Source of the DNA: a virus
Virus record (IMG/VR): IMGVR_UViG_3300009553_000041
Location: 1-43,866 of that record
DNA length: 43,866 nucleotides
Direction: 5' to 3' (one strand)
A model generated the notes under the pieces. The model worked only from the letters and a program-made list of their open reading frames with translations. It was not told the origin of the DNA and did no database searches. Positions 31,269 to 38,488 of this stretch are shown here, piece by piece (positions within the stretch are counted from its first letter, which is position 1; each line of letters begins with the position of its first letter). Position numbers and translations under genes: made by a program.

Positions 31269-32074
31269 GCTTGTGCAGCCGCGCAGATTTTAAGCAGTTC
31301 ATCGGGCGTGCAGCGAAACGCCTTGCCTAGGTACTGTGGTTCCTGGGGTATTTCCGGTGGGCTATGTGACCAGCATTGGGTCAGTTTCTGTGGCGGAAAC
31401 CCATTTGTAAATTTGGACGTATCAACCAGATGGTACTGCGACCGAAAGCGTTCAGTGGCCACATTCCCCAGCGTGATAAATTCGCAAAAGGTTTGTGGGT
31501 ACTCGTTCCGGCAACTGGCGATATATTCATCGACCGGTTGCTTTGTCTTGATCTCGACCTGCTTTCTGGCCTCCGCGTAAATGTTACGATGATGAACTGC
31601 GGGATGGCGCCTCATGGTTTCGTAGCGAACAGGAAAGGGCAAACAGACCTGTGTCACCAGATGCCAAACCCCAACTTCTGGGTGTTTCCTGGTGATGCTT
31701 TCGAACTTCTCGTAATAGAGCACTGGCTTCCCATCCACGAAGTAGTCATCGGGAGTCACCGGTTCGGTAAATAGACAGTCGCTATCAGTGTGCAAGATGA
31801 AATCAGCTTCCGGGCACCATTCGTCGGCTCGCATGATTTGGGCCATGTGCCAAAGCATCCCCTTGTTGGGCCACTCATCGCCAAGGCGAAGTGTCTCGGG
31901 CATCGTGCCATTGGTGGCGGATTTTATTTCATCGGGTAACTGCGATTCTTGGCCGCGAGGGATAAGGATGGTGACGCCAGAAAAACCTCTGGCGAACAGG
32001 GCTATGGACTGGAGGCAGTATTTCAGCCACGAGAAATGCTTTGAGCAGGAAACGATAAAGATTTCGACTTTCAT
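31265..32074 (-). CDS. Glycosyltransferase (GT-A-like), 269 aa
   Basis: ATG at 32074 overlaps the preceding stop (ATGA). It begins MKVEIFIVSCSKHFSWLKYC and has ADFILHTDSDCLFTEPVTPD (DSDC metal site) and FVDGKPVLYYEKFES. The overall order resembles small GT-A enzymes (DUF6492-like). Downstream HPAVHHRNIYAEARKQVE and CRNEYPQTFCEFITLGN contribute to the acceptor side. The Cys content is higher than in most family members. The assignment is by motif only. Confidence 0.75.
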   Translation of the reverse strand: MKVEIFIVSCSKHFSWLKYCLQSIALFARGFSGVTILIPRGQESQLPDEIKSATNGTMPETLRLGDEWPNKGMLWHMAQIMRADEWCPEADFILHTDSDCLFTEPVTPDDYFVDGKPVLYYEKFESITRKHPEVGVWHLVTQVCLPFPVRYETMRRHPAVHHRNIYAEARKQVEIKTKQPVDEYIASCRNEYPQTFCEFITLGNVATERFRSQYHLVDTSKFTNGFPPQKLTQCWSHSPPEIPQEPQYLGKAFRCTPDELLKICAAAQA

Positions 32075-33489
32075 TGGCCTCGCAATCGTTCTATGAGCGA
32101 ACCGGTTTTGTCACGATGGAATATGACCGCATTGCGTTTAATTTGTGCCAGCAATGGGCTGCCCTTTGGAAAGCTTGGATTTTCAGTCCCGCTGACCGGA
32201 TCGAGTCGCCCTCTGGTAACGCCCCAGGCTAATTCCCATAAGGCGCTATCAAAACAGTTTGGTCCCATCTCATCGCGGCATTCCACATCCCAGGCGTTGT
32301 TCGTATGGGACATTGTTCGCGGAAGAAGTTGTGGTGTATTGGCTGGGTAGATAGCGGTGCCATTGCAGTGCCCAGGCCCATGGACAATTGGCCCACAGAA
32401 CGGCTTGTTGCACCGATCGTACTCATCCTGGAGCGCCTGCAACCAATTCGGTTTAAGCGGTACGCAATCCGCCTCTAGCCACAGCCAGGGTCGATTCATC
32501 CCAGCCATTGTGCGGGCGGCATGTTGCCATGCGGCAGTCTGTGGAAACTGGGTGCCCTTGGGCACCGAGTAGTGGGTTTGATGCACAGCCGAAAAGCATG
32601 CACTAGCCTTACTGATGATGCGGGTGATGGTGCCCCTAGTGGTGGTGTTGTCGTAGGATACGAGTGCTTCATGTGTGTTTGTGTTGCCCAGGGCGGCAAT
32701 CCAATCCAAGAGCCGGGACATCAGGTCGGCGTCATAGTTACAGACCGGCAGCACCACAACGAAGTTGGTCAGCGGTGCGATACCAAGTTTGGATGCTACC
32801 AGTCGGCGCAGGGTGCCATCCTTGTTGCGGTGAAAGAGCACCGCGCCCTTGCGCAGGAGGTCGAGCGTGCGCGTGTTGGACGGAGATTCTGGAGTCTTGT
32901 TCGTGACGAAAGTCGGCGGTTGTTCCTTGTTGCCCCAGAAGTGGTGGAACAGGTGAGAGTCCTTGGCCAATGGCAGGATAATTTCAGCGGCCGATACATC
33001 CCAGGCCAAGTGCGGATGGTTGCCAACGAAAGGATGGATGATGTCGTAGGCGTTGGGAGGATAGACAGCCACTCCGCTTAAGAGTTGGCGCGGGAGTCCT
33101 GGGCTATTGCACTCGTAGATATGCCCCAGGAATCCCCCGCTGTAGGCAGACTGAATTCTATCGAGCCAATCCTTGGAGAGCGGCACACAATCCGGTTCAA
33201 GCCAGAGGAATGGCTGATTAAGCTCGGCGCAATGTTGAGCCGCACGCAGAAACAACGCATTGGCTCCGCGTGGCCATCCACTGACGGATTCTTCGAGAGA
33301 GACGATTTGGACATGGCGAAAGATTTGGTTGGCCAGCGTGAGGAAGTCAACGGCCACATCCCACTGCACACCCCCATCAACCATTAGGATCGCATCATGG
33401 GAGCGGGCGCCCCCAAGCCGGTCAATCCACAGAAGCAGGTCGGCTGCCTGTTGAGCGTCTCCAGTGTGAAAGGGAACAACGACCTGCAT
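32071..33489 (-). CDS. Two-domain glycosyltransferase-like protein with internal duplication, 472 aa
   Basis: ATG at 33489. The protein consists of two homologous halves. Half 1 has VVVPFHTGDA, FLWLEPDCVPLSKDWLDRIQ (E98, D100) and AVLFHRNKDGTLRRL. Half 2 has VVVLPVCNYDADL, WLWLEADCVPLKPNWLQALQ (E339, D341) and AVIFHRDKTGSLIERL. Both keep an E-x-D-C motif at the expected GT-A metal position. It may be a bifunctional transferase adding two sugars. The stop codon overlaps the next ATG (ATGA). Confidence 0.75.
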   Translation of the reverse strand: MQVVVPFHTGDAQQAADLLLWIDRLGGARSHDAILMVDGGVQWDVAVDFLTLANQIFRHVQIVSLEESVSGWPRGANALFLRAAQHCAELNQPFLWLEPDCVPLSKDWLDRIQSAYSGGFLGHIYECNSPGLPRQLLSGVAVYPPNAYDIIHPFVGNHPHLAWDVSAAEIILPLAKDSHLFHHFWGNKEQPPTFVTNKTPESPSNTRTLDLLRKGAVLFHRNKDGTLRRLVASKLGIAPLTNFVVVLPVCNYDADLMSRLLDWIAALGNTNTHEALVSYDNTTTRGTITRIISKASACFSAVHQTHYSVPKGTQFPQTAAWQHAARTMAGMNRPWLWLEADCVPLKPNWLQALQDEYDRCNKPFCGPIVHGPGHCNGTAIYPANTPQLLPRTMSHTNNAWDVECRDEMGPNCFDSALWELAWGVTRGRLDPVSGTENPSFPKGSPLLAQIKRNAVIFHRDKTGSLIERLRGQ

Positions 33490-33711
33490 TCACGTCAACC
33501 TGGATGGCGGCAACTGCGGCTGAGCCAAGGCTGCCTCGGCGTTGTGCAATAGCGCAATGGCTATCGAGCGGGCGTGAGGTGGGTCCAGGTTTATCGCTAG
33601 GACCGGTTTATTAAACTGGATAATCACGATGCCGTCCTTGGTGCCGATATCGACACGCAAACCGGATTGGTCATCTTCTGGGGTGGGATAGCCATCAGGG
33701 ACATTATTCAT
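33490..33711 (-). CDS. Small hypothetical phage protein, 73 aa
   Basis: ATG at 33711. Its stop directly abuts the ATG of the two-domain glycosyltransferase. An acidic N-terminus (PDGYPTPEDDQSG) leads into a compact beta-alpha part, IVIIQFNKPVLAINLDPPHA followed by RSIAIALLHNAEAAL. This resembles small proteins found in many phages, but I cannot name the family. Probably translationally coupled in the operon. Confidence 0.65.
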   Translation of the reverse strand: MNNVPDGYPTPEDDQSGLRVDIGTKDGIVIIQFNKPVLAINLDPPHARSIAIALLHNAEAALAQPQLPPSRLT

Positions 33712-33928
33712 CGGTTGTGTGTGTTTCTTGGGCTACGCGGTCATATTCCTCTTCGAGTCTGCCTATTTCGCTGGGCTTACCCAGCGCCCAGTTGAGCGTA
33801 TCATGGACACTGCCCAATCCTAAGGCACTTCTCTCGATGACTTCTGGGGGCGCACCGCTGGCTTGGATGCTCATCATGGATAGGCGCACTTTCTCCTGCA
33901 TACGGATAAGTTGTTCCTGAGTTTTCAT
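33704..33928 (-). CDS. Small helical protein, 74 aa
   Basis: ATG at 33928 overlaps the preceding stop (ATGA), and its 3' end overlaps the next gene by eight bases. It is a mostly helical, charged sequence: MKTQEQLIRMQEKVRLSMM followed by GAPPEVIERSALGLGSVHD and RLEEEYDRVAQETHTTDE. There are no Cys, signal or membrane segments. Function unknown. Confidence 0.65.
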   Translation of the reverse strand: MKTQEQLIRMQEKVRLSMMSIQASGAPPEVIERSALGLGSVHDTLNWALGKPSEIGRLEEEYDRVAQETHTTDE

Positions 33929-34185
33929 GCCTTTGATTCGTGATGTATGCAGCCGAACTCCGCCCCGGTCTCGAATCGGATGTTATGGTTGTCGGATGCC
34001 GTTGGGGTGGCTGTCGCTGGGTCGATTAGTGTGCCATTGCAGTCGGTTTCGCCCATAAGCTTTGGGTTGGAGCACTCCCGAGTGGTGATTTCCGTCTCGC
34101 GGATTCGCTTTTCCAGATCGGGATGAACCCGGTTGACGGCAAAATCCGTCTCCTTCCAGAACTTGCAGGTGCAGCAGGTGCTCAT
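33925..34185 (-). CDS. Small Cys-containing phage protein, 86 aa
   Basis: ATG at 34185 overlaps the preceding stop (ATGA). The first ten residues hold three Cys (MSTCCTCKFW), followed by ECSNPKLM, TDCNGT and a C-terminal FETGAEFGCIHHE. The C-x2-C...C...FGC-x-H-H arrangement suggests a zinc-binding fold. I know similar small phage proteins with the motif TGxxFGCxHxE but no assigned role. Function unknown. Confidence 0.65.
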   Translation of the reverse strand: MSTCCTCKFWKETDFAVNRVHPDLEKRIRETEITTRECSNPKLMGETDCNGTLIDPATATPTASDNHNIRFETGAEFGCIHHESKA

Positions 34186-34634
34186 GCCTTAGACTGGCCT
34201 CCCAATCTCTTTTTGAATTTATACCCCCACTGAAATGCAAACACATCGATTTCTGGGAATCCCATTTTGTTTAATCTGGCCCTAATTCTACCTTTCTTCA
34301 TTCCCATCAACCTCTCTGCAACAGCAATGGTCACTCTTCTTTCTCCAATCATTACAAATCTGCTACATCGTCTATTTTGAGCATTTTCTTTACGGGTAAT
34401 CCACCTGCAATTGGATAGTTCGTAGTTTCCATCGTTGTTTATCCTATCAAGCTCAGTTCCATGTGGACGCAACCCCATGTCTTCCACGAAATTCTGGTAT
34501 GTTCTCCAACGGCTGCAAACCGTTATGCCCCTTCCACCGTAACGATCAAAACTGTTAGTTTTTGGATTTGTGCATCTCAATATCATTGCTCTCCAACTCA
34601 AATAGGTCGGAGCACGCTTACGTGGCTTTTTCAT
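34182..34634 (-). CDS. Free-standing HNH/AP2-like homing endonuclease candidate, 150 aa
   Basis: I chose ATG 34634 (MKKPRKRAPTYLSWRAMI), which overlaps the upstream gene by 17 bases; a longer frame adds eight residues. The order RCTNPKTNSF, YGGRGITVCSRWRTYQNFVE, MGLRPHGTELDRINNDGNYE and LSNCRWITRKENAQNRR is the pattern of HNH-type endonucleases often annotated with AP2-like DNA-binding parts and seen scattered in phage genomes. The A/T-rich composition differs from neighbours. Its stop overlaps the next start (ATGA), like the HNH gene before the portal. Confidence 0.85.
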   Translation of the reverse strand: MKKPRKRAPTYLSWRAMILRCTNPKTNSFDRYGGRGITVCSRWRTYQNFVEDMGLRPHGTELDRINNDGNYELSNCRWITRKENAQNRRCSRFVMIGERRVTIAVAERLMGMKKGRIRARLNKMGFPEIDVFAFQWGYKFKKRLGGQSKA

Positions 34635-35313
34635 GTAGCACCCAGCATCTGGGATCAAGCTTGGCTTTCACCTCATCGGAAGTGTGAGTCAGAATGTGCT
34701 GAATCGGCGTATGCACTTTCAGATCTAATTTGCACGTACATGCCAAGCAGGTTCCAAGCTCAGCATCATGGCTCGTTCTGAGTGCCAAATCGTTTTTAAT
34801 TTCGAGCTGAGTCTTGATCGTGCTGGCGGCTTTACCAGTGAAGTATTCCAGCAGACCGCCCTTCCCGTTCTGCGGGCATGTCGCGCATACCGACGCTCGA
34901 TGCTCAGAAGTGGCTTGATCTACTGGCTTTCCCGAATTTCCAAGCCATTCGATCAATACACCCACACCGGCTGCAACTCTTTTAAGACCGCCCACAGCAT
35001 TTCCGAACAGGTTTTTTTTTAAGTCCCCCTGATACGTCGGGGGCGATGCCACAAATTCTTGCTGCAAGAAATCCGTCCACCCATGGGCAATGCAGCGGGC
35101 GACATTCTGCTGCTCCACGTCATACTCGATACCGGCCTTGTCCATCGCCCAGCCGTGTTTCTCGGCCAGATACTTGTTGGCCCGACGCAACGCGCGCACC
35201 TGATCCACGACGCTGGAGAAAGAGCCCGAGAATGGCTTTTTCATCCCAGCAGCAGGCTCGATGAATTGGAAACCTAACGGCGGGTGAGCGGTAAGAGATT
35301 TAAGGCGGGCCAT
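34618..35313 (-). CDS. Phage protein with zinc-ribbon-like Cys motif, 231 aa
   Basis: ATG at 35313. The N-terminal ~85 residues contain LKSLTAHPPLGFQFIEPAAG and a helical region. The C-terminal half has SVCATCPQNGKGG, followed about 40 residues later by LGTCLACTCKLDLKVHTP. This C-x2-C / C-x2-C-x-C pattern occurs in a family of uncharacterised phage proteins that look metal-binding. A run of nine A (35012-35020) codes for DLKKN at about residue 98. Role unknown. Confidence 0.7.
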   Translation of the reverse strand: MARLKSLTAHPPLGFQFIEPAAGMKKPFSGSFSSVVDQVRALRRANKYLAEKHGWAMDKAGIEYDVEQQNVARCIAHGWTDFLQQEFVASPPTYQGDLKKNLFGNAVGGLKRVAAGVGVLIEWLGNSGKPVDQATSEHRASVCATCPQNGKGGLLEYFTGKAASTIKTQLEIKNDLALRTSHDAELGTCLACTCKLDLKVHTPIQHILTHTSDEVKAKLDPRCWVLHEKAT

Positions 35314-35818
35314 GGGTAAGGTAGAGTTTCAGGTCGGCGTCAGAAAGCGTTTCCATGAATGCATCGAACGCAGGGCGATTCCAGGTGTCCTGACAGGTTG
35401 CCCAGTATTGCTCGATGAGTTGGGCGCGGGTCGCACCAACCGGCTGGTCCATTGGGATTATTTCGATGCGCGTGCATTCGGCCGCTTTGCTTGTAACTTT
35501 TTGCTGGCTGACTTCAAGTCGGATCTGTGCTTCTGCATCGCCTGATATGAGGCCAGCGTATCGTAGGCCATCGACAAAATACTTCGATCCACCGATGAGA
35601 TTGTCTGGGTCGAGGAACTTTCGGCGGAAGGATGTAATGCGGACAATAACGCGCTGATAGTGGCTTTCTTCTCGCGGTGCCTCTGCCACTGGGTCATTGC
35701 AAAGAGGGCGTTTAGGCTCGGGACAGGGTGGTTTACTATCAGCACAATCTTGTGCGTTGCGCTTGAGGAAAGATTCGCTGGCATTGGGCATCCTCCTTAG
35801 AATTTCGTTCCGGGTCAC
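35300..35818 (-). CDS. RusA-like Holliday-junction resolvase, about 172 aa
   Basis: Start uncertain: GTG 35818, or ATG 35791, which is directly preceded by AAGGAGG. Residues 68-94 read KFLDPDNLIGGSKYFVDGLR followed by YAGLISGD. The Asp residues (D70, D72, D83, D94) and K79 correspond to the D-x-D-N...K...D pattern of RusA-type junction endonucleases, homodimeric Mg-dependent enzymes that cut four-way DNA. The N-terminal ~50 residues are Pro/Cys-rich and not part of the core. It is the most upstream minus-strand gene of this block, facing away from the plus-strand genes at 35910. Confidence 0.7.
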   Translation of the reverse strand: MTRNEILRRMPNASESFLKRNAQDCADSKPPCPEPKRPLCNDPVAEAPREESHYQRVIVRITSFRRKFLDPDNLIGGSKYFVDGLRYAGLISGDAEAQIRLEVSQQKVTSKAAECTRIEIIPMDQPVGATRAQLIEQYWATCQDTWNRPAFDAFMETLSDADLKLYLTHGPP

Positions 35819-35909
35819 ATCCTTTAGTTAAATCAGAATCTCCCCCACTGGTCCATCGGTATAAATACGGACTAGCAGAACCACCCGAACATGGTGTAAA
35901 AGCCTAACC
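35819..35909. promoter_or_regulatory. Divergent intergenic region with a TATAAAT box
   Basis: Ninety-one bases separate the minus-strand resolvase from the first plus-strand gene. On the plus strand TATAAAT (35860-35866) could be a -10 box for the genes from 35910 onwards; no good -35 was found at the usual distance. On the minus strand GGAGATTCTGATTTAACTAA precedes the resolvase. The region must hold promoters in both directions, but exact boxes are not resolved. Confidence 0.35.
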
Positions 35910-36041
35910 ATGAAAACGCCTAATCGCGGCAATGGACGCATTGATATGCGGTTACTGACGTTTGCCGGAATCGTCTGGGGTATAGTGAGCTGGGTCAGTG
36001 TGGTTGTGATGTGGTTTGTCAGACAGCTACTATATGACTAA
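35910..36041 (+). CDS. Small single-pass membrane protein, 43 aa
   Basis: ATG 35910 with stop at 36039-36041. A short basic N-terminus (MKTPNRGNGRIDMR) leads into a hydrophobic segment of about 22 residues (LLTFAGIVWGIVSWVSVVVM) and a short basic end (VRQLLYD). Its 3' end overlaps the start of the next gene by eight bases, the tight packing typical here. It could be a holin-like or other membrane peptide. It is too short for firm family assignment. Confidence 0.55.
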   Translation: MKTPNRGNGRIDMRLLTFAGIVWGIVSWVSVVVMWFVRQLLYD

Positions 36042-36219
36042 CGAAGAAGCATTCGAATGCGCCTGCTGGGACTTTAAGCGGGCGATTCGAACGACGGAAC
36101 CAACGGCGGCTGAGTTTAACCTCGACTATCATGTCGCGGAGGCTATAGCCCGTAAATGCCACTGGGAATTCGAGCGCAAGAGGATCGAGGCGATCAAGAA
36201 AAGCGCGATGGCGGCATGA
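36034..36219 (+). CDS. Small hypothetical protein, 61 aa
   Basis: ATG 36034 (MTNEEAFECACWDFKRAIR) overlaps the preceding small membrane protein by eight bases. It is helical and charged, with C-A-C near the N-terminus and a basic C-terminus (ERKRIEAIKKSAMAA). The stop overlaps the next start (ATGA). There is no known motif; function unknown. Confidence 0.65.
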   Translation: MTNEEAFECACWDFKRAIRTTEPTAAEFNLDYHVAEAIARKCHWEFERKRIEAIKKSAMAA

Positions 36220-36383
36220 CGACTCGCGAGGTGGACATGCTCATCACTAAACACGCCACTGAATGCGTGGCTGAACTGGTCAACACGGTTCGCCGGGAGG
36301 GACAGATGCCATGGTTTATCATCGTGGAGCGACAGATGCGCAAACTGGCCGAAGAGTTGCGGAGAAAACCTGAAAAGAAATGA
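36216..36383 (+). CDS. Small hypothetical protein, 55 aa
   Basis: I chose ATG 36216 (MTTREVDMLITKHATEC), which overlaps the preceding stop (ATGA); an upstream extension from 36156 would lie inside that gene. It is a helical, charged sequence ending in a Lys/Arg-rich tail (RKLAEELRRKPEKK). The stop overlaps the next start in the same way. No family recognised. Confidence 0.65.
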   Translation: MTTREVDMLITKHATECVAELVNTVRREGQMPWFIIVERQMRKLAEELRRKPEKK

Positions 36384-36859
36384 GTAGTCCATATCCAAAC
36401 TTAAGCCCGGAAGGCGAACGGTTGTTCGATCCTCCTGGGCAACCCATAGCTGATCAGACGATAGCTGAATTACGAGACCACTTTAAGAAATGCAGCCATG
36501 ATGCTGAAGTAGTCTGGCAACAACAACTCGCTGAGAAGAATGCGGAGATTGTCGAACTTAAAGCGTGGAAAGAATCTGCACTCAAGGTCATGCCGGATTT
36601 CCAAGTAATTTGGAAGCTGATGGGATTACCACTTGGCACAGATGTTTCGTCCCAGATTGTTCCTTGGATGACCCAATCGAAGCAGCAAATCGCTGCAATG
36701 GCTGCGATGCTCGATGAGATAATGGCCACGCTCGACGGCACAATGGCCACCTTCGCGGCCTACCTCAACGTGCCGGAGTCCAGAGAACTACGCGACCGCT
36801 GGATGAAGCTTAAGAGTGAATTGGCGGTCCAAAAACTTTATAACCAAGTAGGACCATGA
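36380..36859 (+). CDS. Helical hypothetical protein, 159 aa
   Basis: ATG 36380 overlaps the preceding stop (ATGA). A Pro-rich start (MSSPYPNLSPEGERLFDPPG) is followed by coiled-coil-like helices (VVWQQQLAEKNAEIVELKAW) and a helical C-terminal half (IAAMAAMLDEIMATLDGTMA). No catalytic motif. The last 50 bases overlap, on the opposite strand, the end of a small membrane protein gene (36810-36983). Confidence 0.65.
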   Translation: MSSPYPNLSPEGERLFDPPGQPIADQTIAELRDHFKKCSHDAEVVWQQQLAEKNAEIVELKAWKESALKVMPDFQVIWKLMGLPLGTDVSSQIVPWMTQSKQQIAAMAAMLDEIMATLDGTMATFAAYLNVPESRELRDRWMKLKSELAVQKLYNQVGP

Positions 36860-36983
36860 GGATGAACAGCAGTAGTGTGCCACCAAGCGGTTTGGCATTG
36901 GCAGCGCCAACAGGCCAGTTGCTCCATAGACCAAACAACAGCCAGAACAACATCAACACCCAGTAAATGAGGGCGAAGCTCAT
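36810..36983 (-). CDS. Two-helix small membrane protein on the opposite strand, 57 aa
   Basis: Minus-strand ATG 36983, stop 36810-36812. Two hydrophobic helices, MSFALIYWVLMLFWLLFGLW and TLLLFILMVLLGYKVFG, are joined by a short polar loop, and the protein ends GPPIHS. The pattern (aromatic first helix, conserved WLLFG, then a Gly and LLGxKVFG) resembles small two-helix proteins I have seen in other phages. The 3' end overlaps the convergent gene 36380-36859 by 50 bases. It is too short for routine gene calling. A holin role is possible but unproven. Confidence 0.6.
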   Translation of the reverse strand: MSFALIYWVLMLFWLLFGLWSNWPVGAANAKPLGGTLLLFILMVLLGYKVFGPPIHS

Positions 36984-37052
36984 AGGTGGGCAGGGTAGGC
37001 ATGGAAACAGTGCTATTGCAAGAGTCCCCTTCCTGTGTCTCTATCAGCCTAT

Positions 37053-37337
37053 ATGAAGGCGATTGCTCTCCTGTTAGCGATGGCCTGTGTATGTGGATGC
37101 GTCATCTCCCGGCCCTACATCAAGGAAACCACCTCACCTGACGGGGTGGTTGTGCGGGAAATGCGCCTGACATCATTTGCGATCTGGCCTGCATCGCAAA
37201 ACATCGACAAACAACGGGCGTCAGTCGGTAAAACCTGGAGCCTGGGTGCTGCCGGCATCGAGCAGGAGAGTGGCGGCTCCAATGTTGTCGAAGCACTGCG
37301 CGCCATCGACTCTATTCTAAGCAAAATTCGTCCATGA
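37053..37337 (+). CDS. Lipoprotein, 94 aa
   Basis: ATG 37053 (MKAIALLLAMACVCGCV); a GTG at 37035 would add six residues. The N-terminus is a short lipoprotein signal with a lipobox-like V-C-G-C, which should be cleaved and lipidated at Cys. The mature part (SRPYIKETTSPDGVVVREMR) is small and polar, without a clear domain. In phages such small lipoproteins act as Rz1-type spanin outer subunits or in superinfection exclusion. No inner-membrane spanin partner is obvious. The stop overlaps the next start (ATGA). Confidence 0.7.
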   Translation: MKAIALLLAMACVCGCVISRPYIKETTSPDGVVVREMRLTSFAIWPASQNIDKQRASVGKTWSLGAAGIEQESGGSNVVEALRAIDSILSKIRP

Positions 37338-37837
37338 AAACACTCCTCGCACTATTCCTCTCCGCCATCAGCGCAGTCGCTGCCACTACCAACATCACCT
37401 TCACCTGGGATGCGCCCATGATGGCCGGCACCGGTTTCAAGTTCTACGAGATTGCCGGGACCCGCACGCTCTTAGGCACCACCACAACCAATCGGTTCAC
37501 TGTGATCAACTGGACGGTGGGCACGCCGCGAGTGTTTACGGTGACGGCGACCAATATGTGGGGGGAATCGGCTGATGCAGTGCCATACGTTGCTCCCCCG
37601 GCTCCGGTTGCGCCCTCAAATCTGCAACCGGTGCCATTCTCGTTTGTCACACCGGTTCCGGGCACGCTCGAACTGTCCCATGATTTAGTCGATTGGCGCC
37701 AGCGGCTGCGCATCACTTCGGCCGGTGGGGTGTCGGCTAACATTGAGTTACTCCAATTGCCATTGGAGCCGATGTTATTTGGCCGGGTGAAACCGATTTC
37801 CAGTTTGTCGCGACTCCCCACCCCCAATAATCCATGA
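37334..37837 (+). CDS. Secreted FN3/Ig-like protein, 167 aa
   Basis: ATG 37334 overlaps the lipoprotein stop (ATGA). MKTLLALFLSAISAVAATTN is a signal peptide with an AVA cleavage motif. The mature protein starts NITFTWDAPMMAGTGFKFYE and continues RVFTVTATNMWGESADAVPY, a fibronectin type III-like strand pattern. A Pro-rich linker (APPAPVAPSNLQP) and a second beta domain follow. It should be exported to the periplasm or surface. It is the middle gene of a three-gene exported cassette. Confidence 0.7.
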   Translation: MKTLLALFLSAISAVAATTNITFTWDAPMMAGTGFKFYEIAGTRTLLGTTTTNRFTVINWTVGTPRVFTVTATNMWGESADAVPYVAPPAPVAPSNLQPVPFSFVTPVPGTLELSHDLVDWRQRLRITSAGGVSANIELLQLPLEPMLFGRVKPISSLSRLPTPNNP

Positions 37838-38421
37838 AAACATCATTCGCACTCTGGGCCATCGCGCTGGCGCTGGCGTTATTCACTAATATCGGCCGGT
37901 CGGCCCTCATCAACACCAATCAACCTGCCCCGGTTAATCCGCCCCCGCCCATTGTCGATGCGGATTGGTGGACGCGGGTGTCTGTCTCGCCCTATGGGGC
38001 CGTCAAACACCCCGATTTCGGTAAGGCGGTCTGGGGTGCGGGGCTGGACTTGGGCTACGCCATCAACCGGACCGTCTCACTGCACCTAGCCAACTCCATC
38101 TTTGACCAGCCAGACATCAGGACCCATGAAGGAACCCAAGAGCGCGGTTGGTGGAAGGGTTCTGCCATCGACGAAACCGAACTGCTGTTCCGGGCTGACC
38201 TGATCAAAGGCGGCGGCACTGGCCATGACCGGTTTGTGGGCTATTTGATCGGAGGCGGGTCCCGGGATTGGGAGCGGGAGGATTGGGGCTTTGGCGTCGG
38301 CGTGGGGGCTGAGATTCGCCTGACCAAGAACTTCAGCATCGGGGCTGATTGCCGACTGCGGGCTTGGTTTGATGCAGAGAAAGACGCCATGACCCGGGGG
38401 CTGATATCTTTCAAGTTCTGA
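37834..38421 (+). CDS. Outer-membrane beta-barrel-like protein, 195 aa
   Basis: ATG 37834 overlaps the preceding stop (ATGA). The signal peptide runs about 1-24 (MKTSFALWAIALALALFTNI). The mature part starts with a Pro-rich linker and then alternates beta strands: VWGAGLDLGYAINRTVSLHL, FVGYLIGGGSRDW, WGFGVGVGAEIRLTKNFSIG. It ends GLISFKF, and a C-terminal Phe on the last strand is the usual signal for BAM-dependent outer-membrane insertion. This implies a Gram-negative host. Phage-encoded outer-membrane proteins can block receptors or change the host surface; that role is inference. Confidence 0.75.
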   Translation: MKTSFALWAIALALALFTNIGRSALINTNQPAPVNPPPPIVDADWWTRVSVSPYGAVKHPDFGKAVWGAGLDLGYAINRTVSLHLANSIFDQPDIRTHEGTQERGWWKGSAIDETELLFRADLIKGGGTGHDRFVGYLIGGGSRDWEREDWGFGVGVGAEIRLTKNFSIGADCRLRAWFDAEKDAMTRGLISFKF

Positions 38422-38488
38422 AAAATAAGTCTTGCCAGACCCGGGGGGCTTAGGAGTAAAAGGGCACCGTTGAAGCGAGTTGCCTGCG

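Noticed and set aside
36856-36966. Plus-strand 36-aa frame starting in an ATGA overlap
   Set aside because: Asn/Ser-rich and featureless, whereas the opposite strand encodes a clear two-helix membrane protein in the same bases.
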